DNA of 64,000 nt from contig SVPZ01000002.1 of the NCBI GenBank assembly GCA_015065605.1, positions 1-64,000 of the forward strand, in the 5' to 3' direction. This DNA is from Oscillospiraceae bacterium (lineage in GTDB: Bacteria > Bacillota > Clostridia > Oscillospirales > Acutalibacteraceae). The notes below the pieces were generated by a model that saw nothing but the letters and a program-made list of their open reading frames with translations, searched no databases and had not been told where the DNA came from. Both the position numbers and the translations under genes were made by a program. This document shows positions 37,991 through 46,566 of the stretch, piece by piece. How positions within the stretch are numbered: position 1 is the stretch's first letter; each line of letters begins with the position of its first letter.

Positions 37991-39667
37991 TTATTCTACC
38001 GAAAGGAAGAAATAATAGATAGGCTGACCGCCTCTAATAACGGTGATTTCCACCTTATCACCGAATTTTTCATTGAGGTCGGATTCAATTTTTTTCGCCT
38101 GTACGTCGCTTACGTCCTCACCGTAAATAACGGTAAGGAACTCGCTGTCGCGCTTGAGCATTACCTTAACAAGACGGGCAACAGACTTTTCAAGGTCGGT
38201 TTCGGTAAAGGCGATTTTTCCGTTGTTCATACAAAGGAGTTCGCCCTTCTTAATTTTAAAGCCGTCAAAGTCGGAATCACGAGCGGCAAAGGTAATCTGA
38301 CCTGTAGAAATTCTTTCACAAGCCTCTGCCATAGCGATAGCGTTTTTATCGTCGTCTTCTTCGGGGTCAAAAGCCAACATTGCGGCAATACCCTGAGGAA
38401 TTGTACGGGAGTGAATAACGATAACCTTTCGGGTGCTTAGCGGAATTGCCTGTTCTGCCGCCATAATAATGTTCTTGTTGTTGGGAAGAACGAATACGGT
38501 TTCAGCAGGGGTAGATTCGATAGCACGGAGAATATCGTCGGTACTTGGATTCATGGTCTGTCCGCCACTGACTAAGGTATCAACACCTAAATCTCTAAAT
38601 AATTCTTCGAGTCCGTCGCCTGCGCATACGGAAACAAAACCAACGGGCTTTTCCTTTGCGGCAGGAGTGAAGGTTTCGGTGCGCGTACTGTTCTGAGCAG
38701 GCTTTTTAGCTGCATTTGCGCTGTCGTGTTTAGCCTTTTCGTGCTGGTCACGCATATTTTCTATCTTTAAGTGAACAAGTGAACCGAAGGTGAGCGCATT
38801 TTCAATAGCGTTACCCGGATGGTCGGTGTGAACGTGAACCTTTATGATTTCTTCGTCGTCAACCACAACAACACAGTCGCCGATAGTTTCGAGATATGCT
38901 CTCAGTTCGCTTGGTTCTTTTTCGATTTCGGGGTTACGGTTTACAATAAATTCGGTACAGTAGGTAAAGGTGATTTCGCCTTCGAATTCGCCTGCGGCAT
39001 TTCTTTCTGTTGGCTCTTCATCCTCTGCAACAGCCTGAGCGTGAGAGGGAGCGATAATAACGCCGTCTTTTAATACCGAAAGCATACCCTCTAAAATAAC
39101 TACGAAGCCCATACCGCCTGCGTCAACAACGCCTGCCTTTTTAAGAACGGGGAGAATTTCGGGGGTTTCTGCCAAAGCTTTTTTTGCGCCTTCCAAAGCG
39201 GCTTCAAACACGCCGAGAGCATCAAGACCGTTTTTATATGCCTTTTCAGCATATTCACTGGCAACTCTTGCAACGGTAAGAATAGTACCTTCGGTAGGCT
39301 TCATAACGGCTTTATAGGCTGCTTCAACACCCAATTTGAAAGCGTTTTTAAGATTTTCGGGGGTAATTTCATCATAACCCTTAAAGCCGTTGGCAAAGCC
39401 ACGGAAAAGAAGGGAAGTGATAACACCCGAGTTTCCTCTTGCACCGCGGAGAAGAGCGGAAGCGGTAATGCTTGCAACCTTTCCTGCGCCTTCACCCTCA
39501 ACACGTGAAAGTTCACGGGCGGCATTGGAAAGAGTCATAGACATATTGGTACCGGTATCACCGTCGGGCACCGGAAATACGTTTAAATCGTCAACCTGTT
39601 TCTGTTTGTTAGAAATATTGTTGGCGGCAGAGATAATTGCATCTCTAAGAATGTTTCCGTTAAACAT
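37991..39667 (-). CDS. fakA: Fatty acid kinase catalytic subunit FakA / YloV (DAK2-DegV-like)
   Basis: Protein of 558 aa. The N-terminal DhaL/DAK2 kinase domain (about 5-200) shows PVPDGDTGTNMSMTL, GARGNSGVI and GGMGFVV motifs that bind ATP and magnesium. The C-terminal part (DUF1949-like/FakA dimer and FakB-binding domains) includes TVFVLPNNKNI. FakA phosphorylates fatty acids bound to FakB. ATG 39667 is preferred to the upstream TTG 39679, because GAGGTG lies between them as ribosome binding site. No fakB lies in the window. Confidence 0.93.
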   Translation of the reverse strand: MFNGNILRDAIISAANNISNKQKQVDDLNVFPVPDGDTGTNMSMTLSNAARELSRVEGEGAGKVASITASALLRGARGNSGVITSLLFRGFANGFKGYDEITPENLKNAFKLGVEAAYKAVMKPTEGTILTVARVASEYAEKAYKNGLDALGVFEAALEGAKKALAETPEILPVLKKAGVVDAGGMGFVVILEGMLSVLKDGVIIAPSHAQAVAEDEEPTERNAAGEFEGEITFTYCTEFIVNRNPEIEKEPSELRAYLETIGDCVVVVDDEEIIKVHVHTDHPGNAIENALTFGSLVHLKIENMRDQHEKAKHDSANAAKKPAQNSTRTETFTPAAKEKPVGFVSVCAGDGLEELFRDLGVDTLVSGGQTMNPSTDDILRAIESTPAETVFVLPNNKNIIMAAEQAIPLSTRKVIVIHSRTIPQGIAAMLAFDPEEDDDKNAIAMAEACERISTGQITFAARDSDFDGFKIKKGELLCMNNGKIAFTETDLEKSVARLVKVMLKRDSEFLTVIYGEDVSDVQAKKIESDLNEKFGDKVEITVIRGGQPIYYFFLSVE

Positions 39668-39679
39668 AGAACACCTCAA

Positions 39680-40030
39680 TTATTCTTTTATACCGTCAAC
39701 CTTGACAGTTACTTTTTTTACCTTAATGCCGGTGGTTTCGGCAACAACGTATTTTACTTTATGAACAATGCTTTTTGCAATAGCATTGATGTTCATTCCG
39801 TATGTTACTACAATGTGGATAACAACGTTTAGCTGGTCGGCATTTCCCGATACGGTAACGCCTTTTTCAAGCTTTTCTTTCTTGGAAATAAGACCGAAAA
39901 TACGCTGTTTTCTGCCGTTAGGCATCATACCTGCAACACCGAAACAAGACGTTACTGCCTGACCGATAAGCTTTGAAAGATATTCTTTGGAAAGGGTAAC
40001 GGTGCCGGTCATAGTTTCGTAAGAAATCAT
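39680..40030 (-). CDS. Asp23/Gls24 family envelope stress response protein (YloU-like)
   Basis: Protein of 116 aa with the family start GTVTLSKEYLSKLIGQAV and HIVVTYGMNI core. It is the usual upstream neighbour of fakA (yloU-yloV). Proteins of this group are membrane-associated or regulate envelope and lipid functions; the precise role is unknown. AGGAGG lies 9 nt before the ATG. Confidence 0.93.
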   Translation of the reverse strand: MISYETMTGTVTLSKEYLSKLIGQAVTSCFGVAGMMPNGRKQRIFGLISKKEKLEKGVTVSGNADQLNVVIHIVVTYGMNINAIAKSIVHKVKYVVAETTGIKVKKVTVKVDGIKE

Positions 40031-40050
40031 AGTGCAACCTCCTAAATGAG

Positions 40051-41667
40051 TTATGAATTATTTTTAAAGGACATAAACAGATCGGATGAAGAAGCGTTGT
40101 TTATTCCTTCAATTTTACTGTTATAAAACAGGATTCCCGTGCGATAACATACAGGAATAAAGGGCATTTGCGAACTTACCGCTGAAACCAGCTGAGAAAT
40201 GGTAACGGTTCCGTTTTCGTATCGCTTTACAAGGTCGGTCAAATCGTTGTTTATAACCGTGCTTTGCATAGCGTTTTCGTTAGATTGCGTTTCCTCGTTT
40301 TCGGTAGATTGCGTTTCCTCGTTTTGGGGAGTTTCGCTTTCTTCCGTTTGCGTTTTGCCTACAATACCAAAGGCGCATTTGCCACCCGGTACTATAAGTT
40401 CGCTAAGGTCGAAATTATTATTCACCTTAACCTCGGCAAGATATAATTGAAAACTGCCTGAGTTTAGCGCTGAAAGATAATTTTCATAATCTAATGCGCG
40501 AACGGTGACACGTATGCCGACCTCTCGTAAATCAGATACGATTATCTTTGAGGCCTCCTGCTGATAAACGTTATCGGCATTAATCAGCAGGGTAAATTCC
40601 AAAGTTCGTCCCGCGTTGTTTTTACGAAAACCTGAGTTATCTAATATATTATAACCGATTTGTTCCAAATTCTCAATAGCAATTTTCGTATTAGCTTTAG
40701 TTTCCAGCGTTTTATAGTTATCTTCGCTTAAAAAAGCGGGATTTAAAGGGCTTTCGGCAGGGAGCGCATTGGAATAATATGCATTTTTTGAAATTTTTTC
40801 TCTGTCAATTGCGGCAGATAAACAGTATCTTACTTTCGGCTCCTTGAAAACCGACATACGCATATTCATACCGATATAAACAAGTCGGTTTTGATTTACG
40901 GTGAGCTTTTTACCGTCCATACGGAAAATGGTGCCGTCTAATATGTCTGCATAGTAAAAGTCAGTGGCGCCAACCTCAACGTAATGACCTACGGAATCTT
41001 TATCAGGAGCATTTACTAAATTTATGGTTCCGAAACGGGCAGGGGAAGAGTAATAATTGGGATTAAGTCCTAACTTCGTTTTTTCGTCATTTAAAACGTA
41101 GGGTCCCGCGCCTATTGGCGGAAAAAGTACCGAGTCGGCATCGGTTATTTTATCACTTTCAGCCTTTATAATGGGAAAGGTTAAAAGGTTGATAAAAAAC
41201 GGGTCGTTATAAGAAAGATTAAAATTGACCTTTTCACCGTCTTTGACGGCAGAGTTTACGTGAGAAAGCGAAGAAGAATAAACGTCGCATTTTTTGGCAA
41301 GATTAAAGGAATAAATAACGTCGTCGGCAGAAACTAAACTTTCGTCGGAAAATTTTGCGTGTTTAAGCTTTACCGACCATACCTTGCCATCCTGAACCGC
41401 ACTTTCTGCAAGGCGGTAAATAGGCTCGAAATTATTTGAAAGGGTGACGAGAGGCTCAAAAAGTAACTGGCAAAGTTCCATATTTACCTTTGTGGTTAAG
41501 GTATATGGATTAAAGGTGTCGTTTGCACAGTATAAAAGATTAGCCGATTCTGTCTTTAATCCCGTCAGGTTTCCGTTGTTTGCTCCCGAAGGACTGTTTT
41601 TACCGCATCCGCATAAAAACAGCATACAAATGCTAAGGAGCAAAGCAATAATTCTTTTAATTTTCAA
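40051..41667 (-). CDS. ABC transporter substrate-binding lipoprotein, family 5
   Basis: Protein of 538 aa. A lipoprotein signal peptide ends in LCGCGK (lipobox, Cys about 21). The body is an SBP_bac_5 oligopeptide- or nickel-type binding protein (NPYTLTTKVNMELCQLLFEPL, VRYCLSAAIDREKI). Near residue 435-465 there is a low-complexity insert made of repeated ETQS/NEE units, with a direct DNA repeat at about 40270-40330. No permease or ATPase genes adjoin, so it is an orphan binding protein that shares transport partners or has a sensing role. Confidence 0.9.
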   Translation of the reverse strand: MKIKRIIALLLSICMLFLCGCGKNSPSGANNGNLTGLKTESANLLYCANDTFNPYTLTTKVNMELCQLLFEPLVTLSNNFEPIYRLAESAVQDGKVWSVKLKHAKFSDESLVSADDVIYSFNLAKKCDVYSSSLSHVNSAVKDGEKVNFNLSYNDPFFINLLTFPIIKAESDKITDADSVLFPPIGAGPYVLNDEKTKLGLNPNYYSSPARFGTINLVNAPDKDSVGHYVEVGATDFYYADILDGTIFRMDGKKLTVNQNRLVYIGMNMRMSVFKEPKVRYCLSAAIDREKISKNAYYSNALPAESPLNPAFLSEDNYKTLETKANTKIAIENLEQIGYNILDNSGFRKNNAGRTLEFTLLINADNVYQQEASKIIVSDLREVGIRVTVRALDYENYLSALNSGSFQLYLAEVKVNNNFDLSELIVPGGKCAFGIVGKTQTEESETPQNEETQSTENEETQSNENAMQSTVINNDLTDLVKRYENGTVTISQLVSAVSSQMPFIPVCYRTGILFYNSKIEGINNASSSDLFMSFKNNS

Positions 41668-41680
41668 AAGGTTTTCTCCT

Positions 41681-42466
41681 TTAAGAAATGTTTATAATCG
41701 TAGTGCTTACGGTTTTGCCCGTGTTTTTATCAATATCGAAAATACAGCCGTTAAGCATACATTTTCCGTCTGCAAGTACGAATTTTTCCGAGGTGTTTTT
41801 GTCTTTGAGTCGGGAAATAATAATTTCGCTTTTAACCCCCAAAACACTGTCAATGGGCCCCGTCATACCAAGGTCGGTTATATAGCCCGTACCGTTTTTC
41901 AGTACCTGAGCATCGTTTGTCTGTACGTGGGTATGGGTACCGAAAACGGCAGAAACCTTGCCGTCAAGATAAAGTCCCAAGGCACGTTTTTCACTGGTTG
42001 CTTCGGCGTGAAAATCCACTAAAATTATATCCGCTCCCTCTTCTTTTGCGTGGTTTATAAGCGCATCTGCTTTGTGAAAAGGCGAAGAAGCGTTAAGGCT
42101 TTCAAGATATATTGTTCCCGAAAGATTTATAACTGCAACCTTTGCGTATCCGCAGTCAACAATACAGTAGCCGCTTCCCGTCAGTTCTTCGGGCAGATTG
42201 TCGGGCCGAAGAAGAAAATAGTTTTCTTCCATCATAGAACATATTTCTTTTCTTTTAAGGGAGTGATTTCCCCCCGTTATTACGTCGGCGCCAAAGGCAA
42301 AAAGCGTTTCTGCGCTGCTCGGGGTAATTCCGTTTCCGTCGGCGGAGTTTTCTCCGTTTATAACCGTAAAATCAATTCCGTATTGCTTTTTTAATGATGG
42401 AAGCAGTCGCCTTACGGTATCACAACCGATACTTCCGCAAATGTCACCGATAGCAAGCACTTTCAT
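41681..42466 (-). CDS. ymdB: YmdB-type metallophosphoesterase (TIGR00282)
   Basis: Protein of 261 aa. Calcineurin-like metal-binding motifs are GDICGSIG, NGENSADG, GGNHSL, DFHAEATSEK and GTHTHVQT. Bacillus YmdB hydrolyses 2',3'-cyclic nucleotides and affects biofilm/motility decisions. First gene of the minus-strand operon that continues to recG and ydcF. Confidence 0.94.
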   Translation of the reverse strand: MKVLAIGDICGSIGCDTVRRLLPSLKKQYGIDFTVINGENSADGNGITPSSAETLFAFGADVITGGNHSLKRKEICSMMEENYFLLRPDNLPEELTGSGYCIVDCGYAKVAVINLSGTIYLESLNASSPFHKADALINHAKEEGADIILVDFHAEATSEKRALGLYLDGKVSAVFGTHTHVQTNDAQVLKNGTGYITDLGMTGPIDSVLGVKSEIIISRLKDKNTSEKFVLADGKCMLNGCIFDIDKNTGKTVSTTIINIS

Positions 42467-42505
42467 TTTTTATCATTCTTTCTACGTATGAAATCATACA
42501 TAATT

Positions 42506-42534
42506 ATAATACTATAAAACGTGTTAAAAGTCAA
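42506..42534 (-). promoter_or_regulatory. Promoter of the ymdB-to-ydcF operon
   Basis: Minus-strand TTGACT (42534-42529), 17-nt spacer, TATTAT (42511-42506), about 40 nt before ATG 42466. Confidence 0.75.
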
Positions 42535-42552
42535 TTAAAAAGCCCTTGTCTG

Positions 42553-42581
42553 TTGACAAGAGAAAAATGTGAGAGTATACT
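42553..42581 (+). promoter_or_regulatory. Promoter of the PHP phosphatase gene
   Basis: TTGACA (42553-42558), 17-nt spacer, TATACT (42576-42581). Divergent from the ymdB promoter with only about 20 bp between the -35 boxes. Confidence 0.88.
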
Positions 42582-42610
42582 ATAAGTAATATTTTTAAGG
42601 AGTTTTTAAA

Positions 42611-43381
42611 ATGCTTGCAAATTACCATACGCATACCTTTCGCTGTAAGCACGCAAAAGGAAAAGACGAAGAATACGTTTTACGGGCAATAGAAGGCGGA
42701 CTTAAGGTTTTGGGATTTTCCGATCACGCGCCTATTAATTTTGTTGAAGGCTATAAGGGTTGGTGGCGCGTTCAACCGGAAGACGCTGAAGAATATATTA
42801 ATTCTTTACGTAAACTAAGAGAAAAATATAAGGATAAAATAAAAATTCATATCGGTTTTGAAATGGAGTATTTCCCCGAGTATTTTGATAAAATGTATAA
42901 TTACGTAAAAGAACTCGGCGCTGAATATCTGATTATGGGTGAACATTATACCGACGGTGACTGGAAAGAAACGTCCCGTCATACTAATCATACGGGACAT
43001 ACAACCGAAGATTTTAAAAACTACGTAGATATCGTTATTGACGGTATGAAAACGGGTAAATATCTTTACGTTGCCCATCCCGATATGTTTAATCTTCCTG
43101 AAAATGATGCGTTTTATGAAAAAGAAGCGCAAAGACTTTGCGAGGCTTCTAAAGAACTCGACGTTCCGCTTGAACTTAATCTGCTCGGAGTATATGATAA
43201 CAGAAATTATCCCGACGAACGCTTTTTGGCGGTAGCGGGTAAGGTGGGCTGTAAAATGATTTTCGGCTTCGATGCCCACGACCCACATAGAGCCTTTGAT
43301 GATAAATCACTCATAAAAGCCGAATCCCTTGCAAAAAAATATAACCTGAATCTGATAAGTGATTTGGAAGATAGATTTTAA
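42611..43381 (+). CDS. PHP-domain phosphatase, histidinol-phosphatase-like
   Basis: Protein of 256 aa. PHP metal ligands are visible in order: HTHTFRCKH near residue 6-14, GFSDHAP, GFEMEYF, GEHYTD, AHPDMF and GFDAHDP. The closest family is HisJ/HisK-type histidinol phosphatase, which removes phosphate in histidine synthesis, but no his genes lie nearby, so another phosphoester substrate is possible. Confidence 0.85.
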   Translation: MLANYHTHTFRCKHAKGKDEEYVLRAIEGGLKVLGFSDHAPINFVEGYKGWWRVQPEDAEEYINSLRKLREKYKDKIKIHIGFEMEYFPEYFDKMYNYVKELGAEYLIMGEHYTDGDWKETSRHTNHTGHTTEDFKNYVDIVIDGMKTGKYLYVAHPDMFNLPENDAFYEKEAQRLCEASKELDVPLELNLLGVYDNRNYPDERFLAVAGKVGCKMIFGFDAHDPHRAFDDKSLIKAESLAKKYNLNLISDLEDRF

Positions 43382-43384
43382 AAA

Positions 43385-43409
43385 AGCACCCGAGAGGGTG
43401 CTTTTTTTA
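43385..43409 (+). terminator. Terminator of the PHP gene
   Basis: AGCACCC-GAGA-GGGTGCT (43385-43402) followed by T7. Confidence 0.92.
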
Positions 43410-43799
43410 ATGAATAATGAATGATGAATAATGAATAATGGAACGGGATGTCGCCCACGACATCCCGTTTTGGTAAAGTGAATATTTATTGTTCTTTCGT
43501 AGGGGCGGATGCCCTTCATCCGCCCGTTATATACGAATTACAAATAAATCTCTACGGCAACATTGTAGGTGCAAACGTCCTCGGTTGCCCGAAGAGAAAA
43601 CAATCCTCCCACCGACGTGCGTCGGTCCCCCCTCCTTTACACAAGGAGGGCAAAATAAAGGCTCCTTTGTGTAAAGGGAGCTGTCACGAAAGTGACTGAG
43701 GGATTGTTATGATTTACACAATTCTCCCTGTGCAACAATAACTACGCCTCACCTACCGCAAAAAAAGAGCCTTGGAGTGCCCAAAGCTCTTTTTTATAA
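43410..43799. repeat. Repeat-filled intergenic region
   Basis: No gene is credible in these 390 bp. In order: tandem AATGAATAATGAATGATG-like units (43408-43440), hairpin ACGGGATGTCG-CCCA-CGACATCCCGT (about 43442-43468), hairpin GGGCGGATG-CCCTT-CATCCGCCC (about 43503-43525), a CCGACGTGCGTCGG palindrome (43611-43625), CCTCCTTTACACAAGGAGG (43629-43648), AGGCTCCTTTGTGTAAAGGGAGCT with GTCACGAAAGTGAC and finally a terminator copy at 43764-43793. Several modules match those at 35138-35289 and 52564-52622. Confidence 0.7.
43764..43797 (-). terminator. Terminator of the nuclease-dockerin gene
   Basis: Minus-strand read AAAGAGC-TTTGGG-CACT-CCAAGG-CTCTTT with T-run (43793-43764). A close copy lies at 45482-45512 behind another gene. 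Confidence 0.8.
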
Positions 43800-44987
43800 C
43801 TATTCAATTCCTGCTAACTTCAATTTAAGAATTGCAAGGTCGGTAGTGTCAACATTGCCATCTTCGTTAAGATCTGCACCTAATTTGCCCACGTCGGACA
43901 AATCATTAATAGCGGCAAGGAACAACTTAAGACTTGCAAGGTCAGTGGTGTCAATACTGCCGTCATTATTACAATCACCAATAGTGTATGTTGGTTGCTC
44001 ATATTCACAACATTTTGAACACGGGGTATAACCCATACTCTCCGCTTCTGATTTAGAAACTTGGCGGGGATTTTTCATATTGCTACAAGTTGATTTGCTG
44101 TGATATTTTTTTCCACTTTGAGGAATCCAAACTGTCAAACTACTGCTCGAATTAGAAGTGATAGATGATGTGTCACTAGAGCCAGAACTGTTTGTAGAAT
44201 CGTTAGAGGAAGAATTGTCCAATTGGCTAGCACCTGTAGCATAGTCAATAGTGATTTTAGGTTGAATATTGTAACAATAAACGTTGAAACAAATACCTTC
44301 GCCATTATCTTCTACCGAATAAGCTTCCATTTGAATGCCTGAAGCTAAAAGATTGTTACTTTCATAGATAGGTGTAATTCGATATGCTACGTGGTTTCCA
44401 GTTTCTTTAATGTAGTCGGCTACCATATTTTCAAAAGGAAGCATACCTGAAACGTTTAAGTATTTTGTGCCGGTAATGAGATTATTTTTATTTGCGTTTT
44501 CTGCACTTAACTGCCAACCAATTAAATGACAACGATTATATAGCCAACCGCCACTTACAACATCATATTTTGCTTGCACCCAACCGGAAGGTTTAATGCT
44601 ACTAATATCTCCACGTTCTTCATCGGCATCAGGCATAGTATCTTTTCCAACCGATGCAATAGCCATTTGAGTACGACCAAGACTGTCGAGGGGACTGTAT
44701 TTTTCATAACCTATGGTCGTTAATTCATTGGCTGAAAAAGAAGGAATATTGTTATTTATGGTGACGTATGCGTTGCCTGAAAATGCAGGGATTTTTGAGG
44801 GGATGATAGGAGTTGCAATTTCATAGCCTACTTTTGGTGACGGATTAGATTCTATGAACGAACTTGACACAACAGAAGAAATAGAGGCTAAATCTTCAGA
44901 GGCGGAAATCGAACTTAATGTAATACCAGAACCGAGTAATCCTAAAATAAGTAAAATCGAAACAATGATTGGTATTATTTTTTTCAT
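43800..44987 (-). CDS. Secreted DNA/RNA non-specific endonuclease with dockerin
   Basis: Protein of 395 aa. A signal peptide or anchor covers about 1-30. The nuclease domain (about 70-255) is of the streptococcal DNase/EndA-like beta-beta-alpha-metal type; the catalytic histidine lies in NRCHLIGWQLS, and the metal Asn in NANKNNLITGT. A Ser/Asn-rich linker leads to a small cysteine motif (KYHSKSTCSNM, PCSKCC; about 290-335) often found with such nucleases. The C-terminus is a two-loop dockerin (DCNNDGSIDTTDLASLK, DLNEDGNVDTTDLAILK) ending LAGIE. It probably degrades extracellular DNA while attached to a cohesin scaffold. It begins 2 nt after the 135-aa partner gene. Confidence 0.92.
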   Translation of the reverse strand: MKKIIPIIVSILLILGLLGSGITLSSISASEDLASISSVVSSSFIESNPSPKVGYEIATPIIPSKIPAFSGNAYVTINNNIPSFSANELTTIGYEKYSPLDSLGRTQMAIASVGKDTMPDADEERGDISSIKPSGWVQAKYDVVSGGWLYNRCHLIGWQLSAENANKNNLITGTKYLNVSGMLPFENMVADYIKETGNHVAYRITPIYESNNLLASGIQMEAYSVEDNGEGICFNVYCYNIQPKITIDYATGASQLDNSSSNDSTNSSGSSDTSSITSNSSSSLTVWIPQSGKKYHSKSTCSNMKNPRQVSKSEAESMGYTPCSKCCEYEQPTYTIGDCNNDGSIDTTDLASLKLFLAAINDLSDVGKLGADLNEDGNVDTTDLAILKLKLAGIE

Positions 44988-44989
44988 TT

Positions 44990-45397
44990 TTAAACCTTCT
45001 TATAAATTTCTAATGTGATTTTTTTATGCGAAGAGCCTGCAAACTTTTCTTTTTTGCTTCGTTTAAAACCGTGACTAGCAATATCTAATTCAAAAAATTG
45101 ATCACCCGGATAATCGCGGTTCCAACGGAAAATATACAATTCTTCAATAGAAGAAATATCAGGTAGATCAACATTTTCTATAAAACAAAAGTCACCCTCC
45201 AAAGCATCAGAAAGAAAACTATCTGATATTGCTATATTAGGATATTCGGAGAATTGAAGTCCGGAATATTCATTCATTCTTAATGTAGCTCCAGAGGTGA
45301 ACTCCATTATTTTTGAACGCAATACGCTATCCTGACTTTGCCGTCTTCCGTTAAACAACATACCGTTGCTCTTGTCAAGACACACAATAATTTTCAA
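44990..45397 (-). CDS. Conserved partner of the secreted nuclease, possible immunity protein
   Basis: Protein of 135 aa without signal peptide, so cytoplasmic. It opens MKIIVCLDKSNGMLFNGRRQ and contains YIFRWNRDYPGD and KKEKFAGSSHKKIT. I recall similar small proteins, sometimes labelled ribonuclease Z by error, next to non-specific endonucleases in other gut Clostridia; that association is memory, not proven here. It is the first gene of a two-gene operon, 2 nt before the nuclease. The order and size suggest an inhibitor protecting the producer from its own nuclease. AGGAGG precedes the start. Confidence 0.75.
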   Translation of the reverse strand: MKIIVCLDKSNGMLFNGRRQSQDSVLRSKIMEFTSGATLRMNEYSGLQFSEYPNIAISDSFLSDALEGDFCFIENVDLPDISSIEELYIFRWNRDYPGDQFFELDIASHGFKRSKKEKFAGSSHKKITLEIYKKV

Positions 45398-45481
45398 AGT
45401 ATATATTACCTCCTGAAATTCAAAAGGAATTTTCTGTAAATTATAATATCACCATTGTAAAAAATTGTCAATATAAGTCAA

Positions 45482-45534
45482 AGAGCCTTGGGAGTGCCCA
45501 AAGCTCTTTTTTAAGACTATTTAATTGCGGTCAA
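45482..45534 (-). pseudogene. Dockerin tail remnant and terminator behind the isomerase gene
   Basis: On the minus strand, 45534-45517 reads TTG ACC GCA ATT AAA TAG (L-T-A-I-K-stop), 13 of 18 bases matching the L-A-G-I-E-stop end of the nuclease-dockerin gene. The following terminator (45512-45482) is nearly identical to that gene's terminator. The isomerase stop codon directly abuts this tail. It looks like the scar of another dockerin gene. The remaining spacer 45398-45481 upstream of the partner gene shows no other feature. Confidence 0.5.
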
Positions 45535-46563
45535 TTATTTTAAACCCATAATGAGTTCGAGTACGTAGCATTCGAGTTTTTCGTAGTTTCTGTCTTTGAT
45601 GCACTCTTCAGCAAAAGCGTAATCGTAACGGTTAACCTTTTCTTCCAAAGCCTTAGCAACCTTAAGGCTGGTTTCAATGTGGCGGAAGCTGTCTTCCATC
45701 TTCTGAGTTCTCATTGTCTTAACGTCAAGACCGATATATTCGCCGTTTGCGCAGAAGTTATGTTCTTTAAGAACCTTAATCTGATTAAATGCGCTACGGA
45801 GATTTTCAGCGCCGAAGTTCTTGTCTTCGTCGAACTTCATACCGTTCTGGTCGTTAAGGTGAACACCCCAGAGTTTGCCCATTGCAAGAGCAAAGCCCAT
45901 TTCAGCGGCGGGATCAAGACCTGCTAAAACTGCGTGAGCGGTTTCGAGAAGAGTGCCTACACGGCTCGGGTCAACGGTAGCGGCAGAAACTGCAAGAGCG
46001 TGACCTAAGGTGGGGCATACGTTTCTGTCGATAGGCTCGTTAGGTTTGGTTTCAATCATAACCTTGATATTTTTATCATATTCGAGCATCTGATTAAGAG
46101 CATCAACAAGCTGTTTTACGATTTCAACCTGACTCTTGCTTTCGGGGCAGATGGTGCCTTCACGAGCGAGCCAAAGAACAGTTTTGTCACAGCCTAAAGC
46201 GTTAGCAATGTCGATAGAACGTTTTGCTCTCCAAAGAGCGAATTCTCTGTCTTCCTTACTGTTGGAGGTGAAACCGCCGTCAATAGTGTGGGGGTCCATC
46301 CAAAGTCTTGGAGCAACGAACTCAGCCTTTAAACCATAACTGTCAAGAAGTGCTTTTACGTCCTTTGCCTCTGCAATAATCTGACTTTCGGTCATATTAT
46401 TCATATTGGGCACGGCGTCGTCATCGTGGAACTGAATAGCGTCAATTCCGATTTCTTTAAATCTTTTGATTTTTTCCTCAAAAGTGAAACTGCCACGAGT
46501 GGCGGGGCCGTAAGCGTCTGCGCCTTCGTGTACGTTCCAAGGTCCTACTGAATACTTAAACAT
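45535..46563 (-). CDS. Xylose-isomerase-like TIM-barrel sugar isomerase
   Basis: Protein of 342 aa of the AP-endonuclease-2/xylose isomerase-like superfamily. Likely metal-binding residues are in MIETKPNEP, ETAHAVLAG, GVHLNDQNG and HFCANGEYIGLDVK-like (NGEYIGLDVKTMR). The N-terminal GPWNVHEGADAYGPATRG segment is characteristic of xylose-isomerase-related proteins. The substrate is unknown: a pentose, rhamnose or an inositol derivative are candidates. It starts 3 nt after the oxidoreductase stop (46567), so the two are co-transcribed. Confidence 0.85.
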   Translation of the reverse strand: MFKYSVGPWNVHEGADAYGPATRGSFTFEEKIKRFKEIGIDAIQFHDDDAVPNMNNMTESQIIAEAKDVKALLDSYGLKAEFVAPRLWMDPHTIDGGFTSNSKEDREFALWRAKRSIDIANALGCDKTVLWLAREGTICPESKSQVEIVKQLVDALNQMLEYDKNIKVMIETKPNEPIDRNVCPTLGHALAVSAATVDPSRVGTLLETAHAVLAGLDPAAEMGFALAMGKLWGVHLNDQNGMKFDEDKNFGAENLRSAFNQIKVLKEHNFCANGEYIGLDVKTMRTQKMEDSFRHIETSLKVAKALEEKVNRYDYAFAEECIKDRNYEKLECYVLELIMGLK

Positions 46564-46566
46564 AGT

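Noticed and set aside
43448..43699. Short ORFs in the repeat-filled region before the nuclease gene
   Set aside because: They are built from palindromic repeats, lack ribosome binding sites and overlap each other in different frames.
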